A stretch of DNA of 31,457 nt from Brachionus koreanus (GCA_016987375.1 PJRA01000509.1:636347-667803), one strand, 5' to 3'; counted from the first letter of the stretch, positions 1 to 10,713 are shown. Notes: generated by a model from the sequence alone, not told the origin. Made by a program: numbers and translations.

Positions 1-274
1 TAGTAAAACAAACTGATATTTCAAATGATTCTTCACAGTGGTAGTTAAATTAATAAATTATTTTATTCTCTAAATATCTCAATCCGAAATGAGTTCTCTG
101 TGCATATATCTGAATGCTAGAAAGAAGAAAAAAAAATAGTTTATCTATTAGACTCATACTGGGGCCATGGTAACTAAATCACCACCAATGGCTTGCATAA
201 ATGACATCAATTTAATAAACAAACATTGTTTTTTTTTTCCTAGTCTAAAATGGACTTGAACGGCTTCGAGTTAT

Positions 275-1522
275 TCAATAATTTCGATTAGTCGAGTATT
301 CAACTAATGGTTGAGTAGACACTGAATTAGTAGCACTTGTACTCTGCTGATTTAAGTTTTGATAACCAGTTGTGTAATCATAGCTGGTCGATACTAGCTC
401 AGGAGATGTTACAAACGAAGACCACACAGATGCAACGGGTCGATAGGCCTCTTGTTTAATTGTGTTTTTTTCGCTATTGTACTGAGCGAAACTGGATGTG
501 GCCTCCTGAATCGGATACTGGCCAGCAAAATTGTAATTTTGATAAGTGTGGAAATTGTAGCCATTTGACTGAGTCAAATCGTACTGATAGTTGTTAAATT
601 GATTGGAATCTGTTAAATTGTAGCTAGAATAGGGCGCAAAAATGTTCGATGTTGGCAAGTAGTTTTGTTTGTAGACAGTGTTAGTGGGAGTAGTGATGCT
701 TGAAGCCGAACTGGCGCTTGAAGTTGACTGATTGCCAGCGGACACAGGCGTCAGTATACTGCCCGCATTTTCGGTGTTTTCAATATTGTCCGAATTTTGC
801 GCTTGACACTTTCGTCTGAAGCCGCGAGGTCGGCGTCTGAACGAGCCCTCCTCAAACATGAACTCGCAATTGGGATCAATGGTCCAATAGTGTCCTTTGC
901 CCGGTTTGCCCATCGCTTTAGGCAGCTTTATAAAGCACTCGTTTAGACTTAGATTGTGACGAACCGAATTTTTCCAGCCTTGATATTGACCTTGAAAAAA
1001 TGTAAAATGTGTCTGCAAATACTGGTATATTTCGTTTAGGGTCATTTTTTTGCTTGTCGAATTTTGAATAGCCATTACAATAAGAGCTATGTACGAGAAA
1101 GGAGGCTTCTCGTTTTTTTGCTTGCCGCTTTTCACATTCGGATTGGACGCCTGCTCTTCGGTGTCTTCCTCTTCGTGCGAAATCATGGACGCAGACTGTG
1201 ACGGCGACGACGAGCGGCTGGTTATGCTGGACGACCTGGAGATGGGCGACGCCGAGTTGGCCTGCTGACCGGGCACACCTTTACCAAGCGGCAGTTGAAT
1301 CGAGTTCTGTGCTAGCGGCACATGACTCAGGTACGGATTGGCGTAGGTCGGCGCGTATGGATTGGGATTCATAAACTCATTGCCGACAAAGCCGTAGCTG
1401 TTCGAGTACAGAGTAGACAGCGAGTTCGATGACGAGTAGCTGTACGGCGACGAGTCGTACTTGATGCGCTTGGAACACGGCGATTTGTCGTTCTCTTGTT
1501 TCAACTCGCTTTTAACTTCCAT
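275..1522 (-). CDS. FoxF: Forkhead transcription factor, FoxF class
   Basis: Sequence-specific nuclear DNA-binding protein; FoxF proteins usually specify visceral or splanchnic mesoderm and muscle. The 415-residue reading frame has no intron. The forkhead domain spans about residues 138-236: it opens [15 protein letters not shown], contains the recognition-helix block [15 protein letters not shown], and ends in [18 protein letters not shown] followed by [11 protein letters not shown]. The last block is the FoxF signature that separates it from FoxC, FoxL1 and FoxQ1. Flanks are low complexity: Ser/Tyr/Asn/Pro-rich before the domain and Ser/Thr/Asn/Gln-rich after it. The frame is open upstream to 1564 but has no ATG there; the first ATG is 1520-1522, giving [11 protein letters not shown]. 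The stop is TGA at 275-277. A TTTATT at 62-67 could be the polyadenylation signal. Vertebrate FoxF proteins are similar in length (about 380-440 residues). FoxF class is very likely; one gene cannot resolve F1 from F2, and the distinction is vertebrate-specific. Confidence 0.95.
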   Translation of the reverse strand: MEVKSELKQENDKSPCSKRIKYDSSPYSYSSSNSLSTLYSNSYGFVGNEFMNPNPYAPTYANPYLSHVPLAQNSIQLPLGKGVPGQQANSASPISRSSSITSRSSSPSQSASMISHEEEDTEEQASNPNVKSGKQKNEKPPFSYIALIVMAIQNSTSKKMTLNEIYQYLQTHFTFFQGQYQGWKNSVRHNLSLNECFIKLPKAMGKPGKGHYWTIDPNCEFMFEEGSFRRRPRGFRRKCQAQNSDNIENTENAGSILTPVSAGNQSTSSASSASSITTPTNTVYKQNYLPTSNIFAPYSSYNLTDSNQFNNYQYDLTQSNGYNFHTYQNYNFAGQYPIQEATSSFAQYNSEKNTIKQEAYRPVASVWSSFVTSPELVSTSYDYTTGYQNLNQQSTSATNSVSTQPLVEYSTNRNY

Positions 1523-1665
1523 TGCAATGAGACTAGTTGCAATTTTCAACTTTTTTTTTTTCAAAAAAAAATTTTTTTTTTGTTGTATCTAATATTTTTT
1601 ATGGGCTTGAATTTTTTATATCTAAACAAAAAATACGAAATTTTTATAAGTAAAAAATAAAAATT

Positions 1666-1681
1666 GAGAGAGAGAGAGAGA
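1666..1681. repeat. (GA)n microsatellite
   Basis: Uninterrupted GA dinucleotides about 145 bases upstream of the FoxF ATG, within likely 5' flanking DNA. Confidence 0.9.
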
Positions 1682-2331
1682 AAAAAAAGCTTGTTTAAAA
1701 AGAAAATGATTGATTTGTAGAAAAAGCAGTATAGAAATTTTGATTGGTTTATTTTTGATTTTTATATAAAAGATAGTGAGCATTTATTACCAATAGATAT
1801 GATCGATAAGTGATTTTTATTAGATAGTCTCGGATAGAAACTAACTCCGCCTTTTCTATTCAGTTTAACAACAAAATTCTGCTGCTGATAACTTTGCTGA
1901 TTTGTTGTAAGGTAAACTAAACATATCTTAAAACTTAGAATAAAATAGTTCTAAGACTTAATCTGCTTTTGGGTTCACCAAAATAAATGATGAGTGAATC
2001 AATTAGACCAGCACAGCACTTTGCTTGCTTTAAACAAAATGAACGCATTTCATTTTTATCAAAATTTTTTCTTTTTTTCAATCTAAAAAATAAATTTTTT
2101 TTTTTAATTCAATATTTGATATAAAAAAAATAATTGAAAAAAAATTTTTCTTTGAACATCATTTTTATCCAGTTTATTGGAAAAAAAAAACTTTCAGTCA
2201 AAACATAAAATTCAATTTTTCATTTTTTGTGCTTGATTTGAGTTAAACTTAAACTACTTTGGAAAAAAGAAGAATTAGAGACAGAAAAAAAATTAAAAAT
2301 TAAAATTTTTTGTTTGTTTACAAATAAAAAG

Positions 2332-2353
2332 TTGATTGATTGATTGATTGATT
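2332..2353. repeat. (TTGA)n tetranucleotide repeat
   Basis: Five consecutive TTGA units in non-coding DNA upstream of FoxF. Confidence 0.9.
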
Positions 2354-3969
2354 TTTATATCATTTAATATAACTAGCTTGACTCAATTGATAAATATCTT
2401 AAGATTAATAGGTTTTGGATTTGGTTACTGAAATTGAAGATCCGGTATTAGACGACTTTTTTATGACTGGCTGTATGCTGCTGATCGATGCGATAAACGC
2501 TCTCCTTCCTAAGCTAGATTTCAATCAATAGATAACAATAAACAAAATGTATCCTCTCACATTGGCAGTAATCGAAATGTCATGGCTTAGAATATCCCAA
2601 TAGGTGATGATTAAAATGTTAATTTTGGCCAAATATTTACAAGTCAATAAATTACGATCAATCAAAGCTTAATTAAAGTTCACCAGTCCAATCAGTTGGA
2701 CCGGGGCTCTGCGATCCGAGACCCGAGCCTTGATTGATCATCATCTCTAAATGAATTTATTCTATTTAAAACACCTTCTGAAAACATAAACAACTTGTGA
2801 TAAACAACCCGGGGCAAATAGTTACATTAAACCAAATAATTACTACAATTGCAAAGTCTTCAATTAATTTCTGTATTGAATTACTCGGGTCCAAGTAAGG
2901 CATCTTGAACGCGCCCCATATATCAAGTTACTTACAAATTGAAATTTAATTTTAAAATTTCAGCACTGTGATGAAAACAGATAAAAGCAAGTTTTTCTTT
3001 TTTTGAATGAATTTAGCTTAATGGAATCTAATTGATTTTTGATTCGAGCTAACTATAATTTATTAGTAATGCTTAAACACCGAGGAGGCCCCATAAACAT
3101 AAAAAATCAATTAGCAATTTTGGGCTTTTAAGGTGTTTTGTTATTATCTGAACGGCAAGGAAATACCTAGCCGAAGAAGCGGAAGTTGTTTATGGTTAGA
3201 TGAGAATGTATCAAAGACTAGTGTGGTGTCCCTGAGGCCGGATCTAGGCTCGATTTCATTCCATGCTTTGAACAACTATTTGTGCCTTATTAAAAAATTT
3301 GTAATCAATTAGCAAGAATAAAGAGAACACATAGGCGAAATAGAACAAAGTGAATAGATATTTCTCTCTAGAGAATGCAACTTGAATAAGATAAAAATCA
3401 TTAAAAAGAATTTCGAGTCTATAAAGATATTTGCTAGATAAGTGAATTTAATGCAAGATAAATCGATTTATAATGTTAGTTTTCTTTGTATTTTAGTTGT
3501 ATGGTTTGTGTTATATTGATTGATTTGGATACCGCTTCTCATTCATTCTGATCTTATCTATTTAATCTAAATTGTACCTGACTACTGTCAGACAAATTAA
3601 CTCATTAGCGATTCGATCACTGTATTTAGATCACCAGCAAAATTACAAATAGCTACAAAATTTTGAATCACAAGCCTTCATTTTCAAATCCGTTTTTTTT
3701 TTCAAAAATATCTTTTACAATTCAAGTTTTTATTTATTATAAATAAAATTTTTTTTTAATTTATCATTTATTTGTTAAATTAGGCAAGTTTTTTTAAAGG
3801 AATTCTGAAATCAAAATACAAATCGAACAAAGAACCTTCTCTTTTTCTGATAAATTAAAATTTATTAAAATAAAAAACATTGAAAAAATTACTGCATCAA
3901 AGTGCAGCATACTTTTTTTACAAAAATATTTTTTCAACTGAAAATAAAAGACAAAAAATAAAGCATCAA

Positions 3970-4192
3970 CACTCAAAGGCCAGAGGATTTTTGATCCATT
4001 TTATTTGACTCGTTTTTTTAATTTTTTTTTCAATGTAAATGAAATTAATTTGTAATAAAAATATAGTAACTTTATAATATTTTTATTTAAGATATGATAG
4101 AAAAAAAATTAAAAAATGACTATATTTTTTGAATAGAAAACAAATAAAAGAAGTAAAAAAAGGGGTTCAAACGACCCTCCGGCCTTTGAGTG
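3970..4192. mobile_element. piggyBac-like MITE, 223 bp
   Basis: The two ends are inverted copies of each other: CACTCAAAGGCCAGAGG at 3970-3986 and its reverse complement, with one mismatch in 17, at 4176-4192. The right flank is TTAA (4193-4196) and the left flank is TCAA (3966-3969), consistent with a TTAA target duplication with one later change. The interior is AT-rich with no reading frame, so this is a non-autonomous element. TTAA flanks plus ends starting C(A/C)CT point to the piggyBac superfamily by analogy; no transposase source is in the window. Confidence 0.7.
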
Positions 4193-5226
4193 TTAATACC
4201 ATTTAAATTGATTATTGATTTGATTTTCTAAAATAAAAGAACGCAAAAGTTTTATTTTATAAAGTAGTTTGCACTTTATTGCACTATTTTTTTAAATGTT
4301 TTTTATTTTAGGAAGAATTGTTCGACATGTATTTGAATTTCACAATACCTTTTTTAAAATAATACTAAAAATCAAATTATTTTCTCTTAATTAAAAAAAA
4401 AATCTTAATAAACTAATTTTAATATCAACTTTAAATAAAATTAAAATGTTCAGATAACTAAATTATGAATCAATATTTCCTTTTTTAAATTGAATATTTA
4501 TAAACTCGTAATCAAAGCCTAATAAATTTAACACAACTTTTTAAAGATGATAATGTTATTCATAACAAAATTTTTTGATTACTTGCTTTAAGCATGTAGA
4601 ATTAAAATTTTGTTATAAACAAAATTTTCAATTAAAATATTTAAAATGAATTTCTGGTAATTTATAAGCAGGATCGTCAATTAAAACAAAACATGTTAGA
4701 TTTTAATGATCTGATATTGATCCTAATTGAAGCAGATTGATTTAATAGATACGGCGATATTTTGTGGCAAAATAAGCAAGTAGTATATCTTTAAACTCTT
4801 GAATTTAAAATAAGGCAAATTGTAATAAAGGTTTTATACAATCATTTATAATAAATTATTGCTTTAAAATTAGTATTTTATAATATTTTTATAGCAGAGA
4901 ATAATTTCTATGATTACTTTAATGAATGAATTTAGACTATTAACCAAATGAACTTAATATCATTTTCAAATTATCATTGAGATTCATGTTTTTTTTTTAT
5001 CAAAATAAAATAATTAAATTTTTGAAAATTTTTCTTATTTTTTTGAAAGCAAAAAATAAAAAATTGAAAAAATCTTTTATTTGTAAATTTAGAAAAAATC
5101 TTTTTCCAAAAAATTAAAAACAATATAAATATACATGGAAAAAACAAGTATCTTTAGTCCAATTTAAATTTTTTTAAATTTATTTTTTTTAAAGCCTGAA
5201 GACATCTAATAAAAAATTAAGATTAA
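4193..5226. other. AT-rich spacer, no gene seen
   Basis: Very AT-rich DNA with many homopolymer runs and short direct or inverted AT stretches. No open frame with coding character, no RNA gene and no recognisable element was found. Confidence 0.6.
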
Positions 5227-5642
5227 CACTAGAAAGTCCGACTGATTAATAATAAAAATTTTTAATTTAATTATCTAGACAAATTAAATATAATTTTCAG
5301 CTTCAAAAACCTTTTTGAAAGTATCAGCTCAAAAACTACATCAAAAATCAATCTCATTCGGAGAATAAAAGGCCCAAAACTCAAAAATTCCTTGACTTTC
5401 TAAAAAATTTATTTTCAAAAGCCTTATCAGTTCGATATCCGATTATGCATCTATTCCATCTATTTTTTAACGCAAAAAATATCATCAGATCTTCAAAAAC
5501 TCTGAAAAAAAATTTTCATACACATCAAATTCTTTCCAATCAAAACAAAAATCAATGACATTCACAATCAACTCAAATTGGACTCAATAGAAACAGGCAA
5601 TCCTTTAAAAATGGATTAAAAAACCACTGGGATGTTCTAGTG
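5227..5642. mobile_element. Second piggyBac-like MITE, about 416 bp
   Basis: The left end is CACTAGAAAGTCCGACTG at 5227-5244, preceded by TTAA (5223-5226). The right end at 5625-5642 reads CACTAGAACATCCCAGTG on the minus strand, matching 14 of 18 positions including the first eight, and is followed by CTAA (5643-5646). The outer eight bases resemble the classic piggyBac end (CCCTAGAA). The interior is AT-rich and non-coding. The ends are more diverged than those of the element at 3970-4192 and the internal sequence looks different, so it is a separate, probably older, family. Confidence 0.55.
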
Positions 5643-6150
5643 CTAAAAAATTAAACATTTAATATTATTCTTCTAATATTTAGAAAGCAAATAAAAGAAT
5701 TTCACATGAAAACCAAAAAATTAGAATTTTGAACAATTGATTTTGTTGATGATAACATTTCTTTTAAAAGCTTAATTTTTTTCATTAATAAGCTTTTCAA
5801 AGAAAACATTCTTGTTAAATAAACATCATTTAGCATCGTGTTTATTACGCTAGCATCCCAAGATGATTCAAGTCAATTAACAAAAATCATAAATTAATAT
5901 GATAAAATCATTAAAGAGATTTCAACTAAATAATCAACTAAAAAATTTTTACTTTTAGCAAAAATCAGATAAAAAGCCCAAAAAAAAACCGTAAATTTTT
6001 TTCTCTTTATTAAAACGATTTTGATAATCTTTTTAGAGTGGCTCTTTTAGACTAAAATTTTAACATGTTATTGCTAAAATTAATTATCAAAAACAGACAA
6101 TTATTTTATTTCCATTAATTCATCATTGAAGAAAATTCTAGTTTTGCATT
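5643..6150. other. Spacer before CCDC103, no gene seen
   Basis: AT-rich non-coding DNA. No open frame or repeat stands out before the X-box-like site at 6151. Confidence 0.6.
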
Positions 6151-6163
6151 GTTGCTAGGCAAC
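6151..6163. promoter_or_regulatory. X-box-like RFX binding site
   Basis: The 13-mer GTTGCTAGGCAAC is a near-perfect palindrome matching the RFX X-box (consensus halves GTNRCC and RGYAAC, spaced 0-3 bases). It lies 59 bases upstream of the CCDC103 ATG. RFX factors drive ciliary genes across animals through promoter-proximal X-boxes, so a site here, before a dynein-arm assembly gene, is functionally coherent. Binding itself is inferred. Confidence 0.7.
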
Positions 6164-6222
6164 CAATCAACTATCATGTACAGTGGTTAGGAATTTTTGA
6201 AACTTTTCAATTATATTTGAAA

Positions 6223-6918
6223 ATGATCGAAAACGATAAATTTGAAATTAATTTAGAAAAATTACAAAATCAAGTAGAAAAAGAAATTCTAAAAGAAGAA
6301 AAATATTTGCGTGAAAATGACGCCAAACTGCGAGCTGTCGAGCAACGAGTCCCAACCTATGAAGATTTTCGGCAAATGGTGTTGGCATCCCATTTGAAGC
6401 CTTTGGATAAAGGAGAAACATTAAGAGGTAGCATGAACAAAAGTAGCAAGGTTTGGAATTCAATTGCTGGTTCAAAAAGTCTAGATGCTGCTGACTTAAA
6501 TTTACCCAATGAGTCATATTTATCCCAATTACTCGATTCGAATCCAAAAACAAGCTGCGAATTTATAAAAATATGGAAACAATTCGAAGTAAATTCAAGC
6601 GAAAAAGAAAAGCTTAGATGGAATTTTTTGAAAAATTTAGGAATTGAAAAAATTTCAAATCTATTTAAAGTAGAAATAAATGGAGATTTACTTGGTAATT
6701 TTTTTATTTTGTTTGAAAATGTATTAAAAACTGAATTTTCAACTAAAACAGCCAATTTTATTGTTAAATTGCTAGATTTTTTTCCCAAAACTAACCGTTT
6801 TAAACTAAATATGATGTTTTTAAAAAATGAAGATGTTTCTGCTTGTAAAAGTTTGTTTGAAATATTAAGTCAAAATTGCTTAAATGTTGACGAAATTAAA
6901 AAATGTTATTTTGGCTAA
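6223..6918 (+). CDS. CCDC103: CCDC103, dynein arm attachment/assembly factor
   Basis: Acts in motile cilia: CCDC103 is needed for assembly or docking of axonemal dynein arms on doublet microtubules, and its loss causes primary ciliary dyskinesia in humans. The intronless frame encodes 231 residues (human protein about 242). The N-terminal coiled-coil region holds the hallmark run ENDAKLRAVEQRV followed by YEDFRQMVLASHLKPLDKG, nearly identical to the vertebrate protein. The second half (about 105-225) resembles an RPAP3_C-type domain, with IWKQF, GDLLG and RFKLNMMFL in the expected order. The first ATG is 6223-6225; the frame is open two codons further up but without an ATG. The stop is TAA at 6916-6918 and an AATAAA lies at 6939-6944. 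The X-box-like site at 6151-6163 suggests RFX control. Confidence 0.93.
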   Translation: MIENDKFEINLEKLQNQVEKEILKEEKYLRENDAKLRAVEQRVPTYEDFRQMVLASHLKPLDKGETLRGSMNKSSKVWNSIAGSKSLDAADLNLPNESYLSQLLDSNPKTSCEFIKIWKQFEVNSSEKEKLRWNFLKNLGIEKISNLFKVEINGDLLGNFFILFENVLKTEFSTKTANFIVKLLDFFPKTNRFKLNMMFLKNEDVSACKSLFEILSQNCLNVDEIKKCYFG

Positions 6919-6938
6919 TTTTTTTTTAAATCTTTTTA

Positions 6939-6944
6939 AATAAA
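6939..6944 (+). other. Polyadenylation signal of CCDC103
   Basis: AATAAA 20 bases after the CCDC103 stop codon. In DNA this AT-rich the hexamer is common by chance; the position is what supports it. Confidence 0.5.
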
Positions 6945-7081
6945 AAATTTCTTGTTTATTTTAATTTTGCATCAAATATATAATTTAAAAAAATTAATTT
7001 TTATTTTCCACATAAATCTAAGGGAAAAATGATTTTTATTAAAATAAATATTTTTGTTCCTAAAACAGTTAACTCACGTAA

Positions 7082-7722
7082 CAAAAGGCAGTAAACAGAA
7101 TAATTCAGTACTGTAAAAATGGAGATTTAAAAATCAACGAAAACTGCTATTCAAAATTCGCCAAAGCGTGGCTTCGGAAAAATTACGAGAAAACATATGG
7201 AATGAGAATAACTTCCAAATTCCTCCAACTGAGCCAAATCCAATATTTCATGGAATTAGACCCCAAAATCAATTACAAAGAACATTTGAATGTTATCAAT
7301 TCAAAACTAATTTGGAAAATCAACCTAAACATTAAAATTAAAAGCTTTAAGTGGGGGATCGTCGTTCAAAATCAACAGAATTCTTTATATGTCACTTATA
7401 AGATTACTTTTCCACTATTGTTTTGTAATTCTTCAGTCAAGTACTCAGAAAATAAAATCTGAAAATCAAAAAAGTGCAAAATCGGATCTTAAGAATCATC
7501 AAATATTTCCCATAAAAAACAAGTATCAAAACAATTCACAAAGAGCTAAGAATCGATATGATTGATGACAAAGCTGCCAATCTCTTTTCAAAATTTGTCA
7601 CCTCCAAGAAAAACCATGAACTAATACCCAGAGAGATCCAGAATTTTATTCTTCAAAGCTCCAACAGAAACAACGTGAAGTACAAAACCCCTTTGGACTC
7701 TATCCTAATCATATCAAACTAA
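7082..7722 (+). pseudogene. Unidentified decayed coding remnant
   Basis: Two open segments in different frames look like one broken coding region. The first is open from 7082 to 7462 (127 codons between stops; includes AKAWLRKNYEKTYG and WGIVVQNQQNSLYVTYK). The second runs from the ATG at 7558 to the TAA at 7720-7722 and begins MIDDKAANLFSKFV. Between them are stops in both frames. Codon content (Trp, Cys, Arg, Gly) is richer than random AT-rich DNA nearby. I do not recognise the family; a fossil transposon or retroelement protein is the most natural guess, but no catalytic motif was seen. The second segment ends with a clean stop just before homopolymer-rich DNA, so it may be the true C-terminus. 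Confidence 0.3.
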
Positions 7723-8913
7723 TAAAAAAAATTAATTAATTTTTAAATTTAATGACAAGAATTTGTAAGAAAACCGACAACTATTTATTAAAGTTTATTT
7801 TCAACTTTTTATAACTATAACAACTACTTAATCACTTATAAACAGTTTTCAAAATAAAGATTTCAGATTTAATAATATTTAATGTTTAAATAACTTGTTA
7901 GAAAATAAAGGCATATTATTATGACCACAGATGTACGCATTCGTTCAATCTTTTTTAGAAAGGCTTGGTTTTGAATCAAAATTTTCATAATTGGAGTTTT
8001 TTTGTTTAAACCATTGAATTACAATCAAGTTTTTCATTGATTGTAATTGACCATTTTTCAATGATTTTATCTTTATCAAAATAATATTATATAATACGAG
8101 GAAAATAAATAGCTTGCAAAAAATCATCAAAAAAATAACCTTAAAATTATCTTTTCAAAAAAATTTTTTTTAAAACTTCTGAATTAACCTTAAAAAAACT
8201 TCATGTTCTCATTTTCTGATTTTGTTTTTGATGACAATCTTTTTTTAGTTGCACTGATTTATTAAAAAATTAAAAAAAATTTAAATATAAAAAAATGACA
8301 TTTTTTTGTATGAAACTTTATTATTTTTGAGAAAAATTTTCATAAAATATTCTTCAAATCTATTAAATTACAAAAATTTTGATAAATGAACCAGATTATT
8401 TGAAAATTATGTCAAATTTAAATAATTTTTAAAAGAAAGTTAAAAAAAGGTTTTTCTATAAGAAAATCAGAGTTGTTTAAAAGTCACAGAGCCAAGTCTT
8501 TTGACTTGAAGTTTTAGGGTGATATTCTTTGATATTTCAGGGCATTCTACCATTTAAAGTGATTTAAATGTAAAACAAATAATTTTTTTTTAATTTTGTA
8601 TTTATTTAAAAAACTGAATATTTGATTATCAATTAAATTTTTCCATTTTTTTGTATGAAATTGTATTTCAATTTAAATAACTAGCTGGTCCCCTATTGAA
8701 ATATAAACATTTACACATTTAGAATTTTCCATGTTTTTGAGGGCCTACGTGACCGAATAAAAACAATTAAAAAAAAAGGACTAGAAAATTTATTTTAGCA
8801 CTGCAAAAGTTTTGATGGGACCAAAAAAATATAAATCTCTTTCTTCTAATATACCTTTCTATGAAATACTTTTTTTTTGCTGTTATGTCATTTAAAAAAA
8901 AATTAATAAAGTT
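7723..8913. other. Spacer between remnant and MKKS 3' end
   Basis: AT-rich DNA without a supported gene. Small open frames here have only Phe/Lys/Asn/Ile-type composition expected by chance. It includes one copy of a dispersed repeat (8467-8518). Confidence 0.5.
8467..8518 (+). repeat. Dispersed repeat, copy A
   Basis: About 52 bases starting TCAGAGTTGTTTAAAAGTCA and ending around CTTGAAGTTTTAG. The same sequence occurs in opposite orientation at 17311-17367, inside intron 2 of the zinc-finger gene. It contains the small hairpin AAGTC-TTTT-GACTT. The class (SINE or MITE fragment) is unknown. Confidence 0.55.
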
Positions 8914-8919
8914 TTTATT
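8914..8919 (-). other. Candidate MKKS polyadenylation signal
   Basis: AATAAA on the minus strand (TTTATT on the plus strand), 15 bases past the MKKS stop codon. Confidence 0.45.
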
Positions 8920-8934
8920 TTTTTTAAAAATGAA

Positions 8935-10696
8935 TCAACTTGTTACTATAATTCCAACATGCAAAAATGTTGATATAATATCCCTTGCAATTTTTAAGGA
9001 ATTTATTTTGCTTTCGACACAATCAATTAGCTTTATATTTTTCGGGCAAACTTCATAAGATTCTTGATTTGCAAATATTTGTTGTGTATCTAGCTCACGA
9101 AAGTCTAAATCATTCAAATTGTACAATTTTCTTTTTTGGTGGCGAACTACAACTCCACACTCGCATTCTAAACTTTCATTTTTGAAATAGTGACCCGAAT
9201 ACAAACACAAACCATACTCATTTTCTTTATCAGTCAAATTTTTTAAAAAATAATAAAATAAATTCTTTATGAGCATTAAATTTTTTCTGTCCATTTTTTT
9301 ATTTTCAATTTTACTCCACAAGAAGCTAATGCAATATGAATAAAAGCATGGTCCGCCAATTAGACCATAGCCAGATAAAATTCCTCTCTGAAATGTTCGT
9401 TCCGTTACTTTCAAGACATGCTAGAAATAAAAGTAGTAAATTTTTCTTTTTTAAATTTAATTCTACTTGTATTTCGGCAGTGAAACTTTCATTCTGAACT
9501 CCAACTACCATTGTTTGTACAGGTATTTGAGATTGTAAATAAAAGTAATTTTTACCATGTAAATTAATCAATGATATTTGATCTAGTTTACCAATGTATG
9601 TGTGATCTAAATTACTTGAGATAGAATTGCACATTTTACAGTCTAAAGAAATTTAATATTTAAAAAAAAATTATTCACTTTAACTGAATTCAAAAATACT
9701 TAGAATTTCTTGTATCGGCTTTGCTAAGTCAATACCAAGTCTGTCAATTATTAGCAAATTTTTGTTTTGCTCAAAGTAATCTTTTATTGACGGGTGAACA
9801 ACTTTTTGACAGAAAATAACATTAATTTGAAATTTGTCTAAAATACTATTTATTCTGTAAATTAAAGCTTTAATATTCAAAGATCGCTCATCTTCGAGTT
9901 TAAAATCGGAAAGATTAATTTGAAATTTAAAATCAAAATTTTCAAATTCTTCAAAGTCTCCACTTAAACAATTAGAGTCAATGACTAGGCATTTTAGATT
10001 TTCAATTGAATTGAAATTTTCTTGGTCGGTTTTGACAAGAATTCCTTCAAAAATTTCACTATCATTTAAATTCAAAAGCATGTCTTCATTAAAAATGTAC
10101 AATATCCTCGAAAAATGATCGTTATTGAACGATTTTATTAGCAATTTCAAGAACAAATTCAAGAAATTTTTATTTTGAAAAAATTGTATCACCTTTTTCG
10201 AATACAAACATGTATTCACCAAAGCTTTTAAATGATTCAAATCATCTAAATTTAGACGCAGCTTAACTAATTCTCTATTCAATGAAGTTAGATGTTCGAT
10301 CAAATCTGTCAATATTTTGTTAATAAAGCTTTTTTCTAGCTTAAGCAAAATGCTCTGGTTAATTAGATATACTGCAAATAATCCACTGTCAAAATAGAGA
10401 CTAATGTGAGACTTGGTTAGTGTACAAGTAATTAAATCAAATATCCATTTGATTAAAATAAGTGAATCGTTGTTGGTTTGGTTGTCAATTTTGTAAAGGT
10501 ATTCGATTAGATATTTACTGCTTGTAGTAGATAGCAAATAGTCTGTGTCGGAATTATTTTGAATAAGTTTAAATTTTGAATTGATTGGACCCACCGAAGA
10601 AGCTATTAAATTTTGATTTTTTTTCAAAAATTGACATAGTATTAAATTTGCATCACTACTTGTAGAGTTATGCACAATACGGATTGAAGACTGCAT
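8935..10696 (-). CDS. MKKS: MKKS/BBS6, chaperonin-like Bardet-Biedl protein
   Basis: Group II chaperonin relative that, with BBS10, BBS12 and CCT, helps assemble the BBSome at the ciliary base and centrosome. Three exons: 10696-9700, 9642-9467 and 9420-8935, separated by GT-AG introns of 57 bp (9699-9643, phase 1) and 46 bp (9466-9421, phase 0). The join gives 552 residues (human 570). Family blocks appear in order: SSVGPINSKFKLIQ near the N-terminus (the degraded chaperonin nucleotide-binding region); NVIFCQKVVHPSIKDYF then LIIDRLGIDLAKPI around residues 295-325, the clearest MKKS signature; HVLKVTERT created across intron 2; then SGYGLIGG and a C-terminal IKLIDCVESKINSLKIARDI matching the end of vertebrate MKKS. 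For intron 1, a second donor 15 bases further 3' (GTTAAA) is also in phase and would add five residues; the chosen GTATTT donor fits the family length better. The stop is TGA at 8935-8937. Divergence from vertebrates is high, as is usual for this protein. Confidence 0.9.
9421..9466 (-). other. MKKS intron 2, 46 bp
   Basis: Minus-strand GTAGAA to TTCTAG. Removing it joins frames so that GAA ATA CAA is followed by CAT GTC TTG, restoring the family block HVLKVTERT. It is the shortest intron resolved in the window. Confidence 0.9.
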
Positions 10697-10713
10697 ATTT
10701 TTTGTGTCATGAA

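Larger units (their letters stand above)
1523..3969. other. FoxF upstream non-coding region
   Basis: No convincing exon is visible on either strand. The stretch holds a (GA)n run at 1666-1681 and a (TTGA)n run at 2332-2353. Between about 1800 and 3650 it is less monotonously A/T than the DNA further right, with short GC-richer islands (around 2690-2740, 2810-2930, 3080-3250). One island contains a perfect 6-bp stem, GTCCAA-TCAG-TTGGAC, near 2681-2696. Such islands beside a developmental regulator could be cis-regulatory, but that is inference only. Confidence 0.4.

Noticed and set aside
3794..3976. 60-codon minus-strand open frame
   Set aside because: Composition is that of AT-rich DNA (Phe, Lys, Leu, Ile), no motif, and it overlaps the MITE end at 3970.
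4160..4190. GGGTTCAAACGACCC, looking like a tRNA T-arm
   Set aside because: No anticodon arm or acceptor stem can be drawn around it; it lies in the end region of the MITE at 3970-4192.
6248..6788. Two antisense open frames within CCDC103
   Set aside because: They are shadows of the conserved plus-strand CCDC103 frame.
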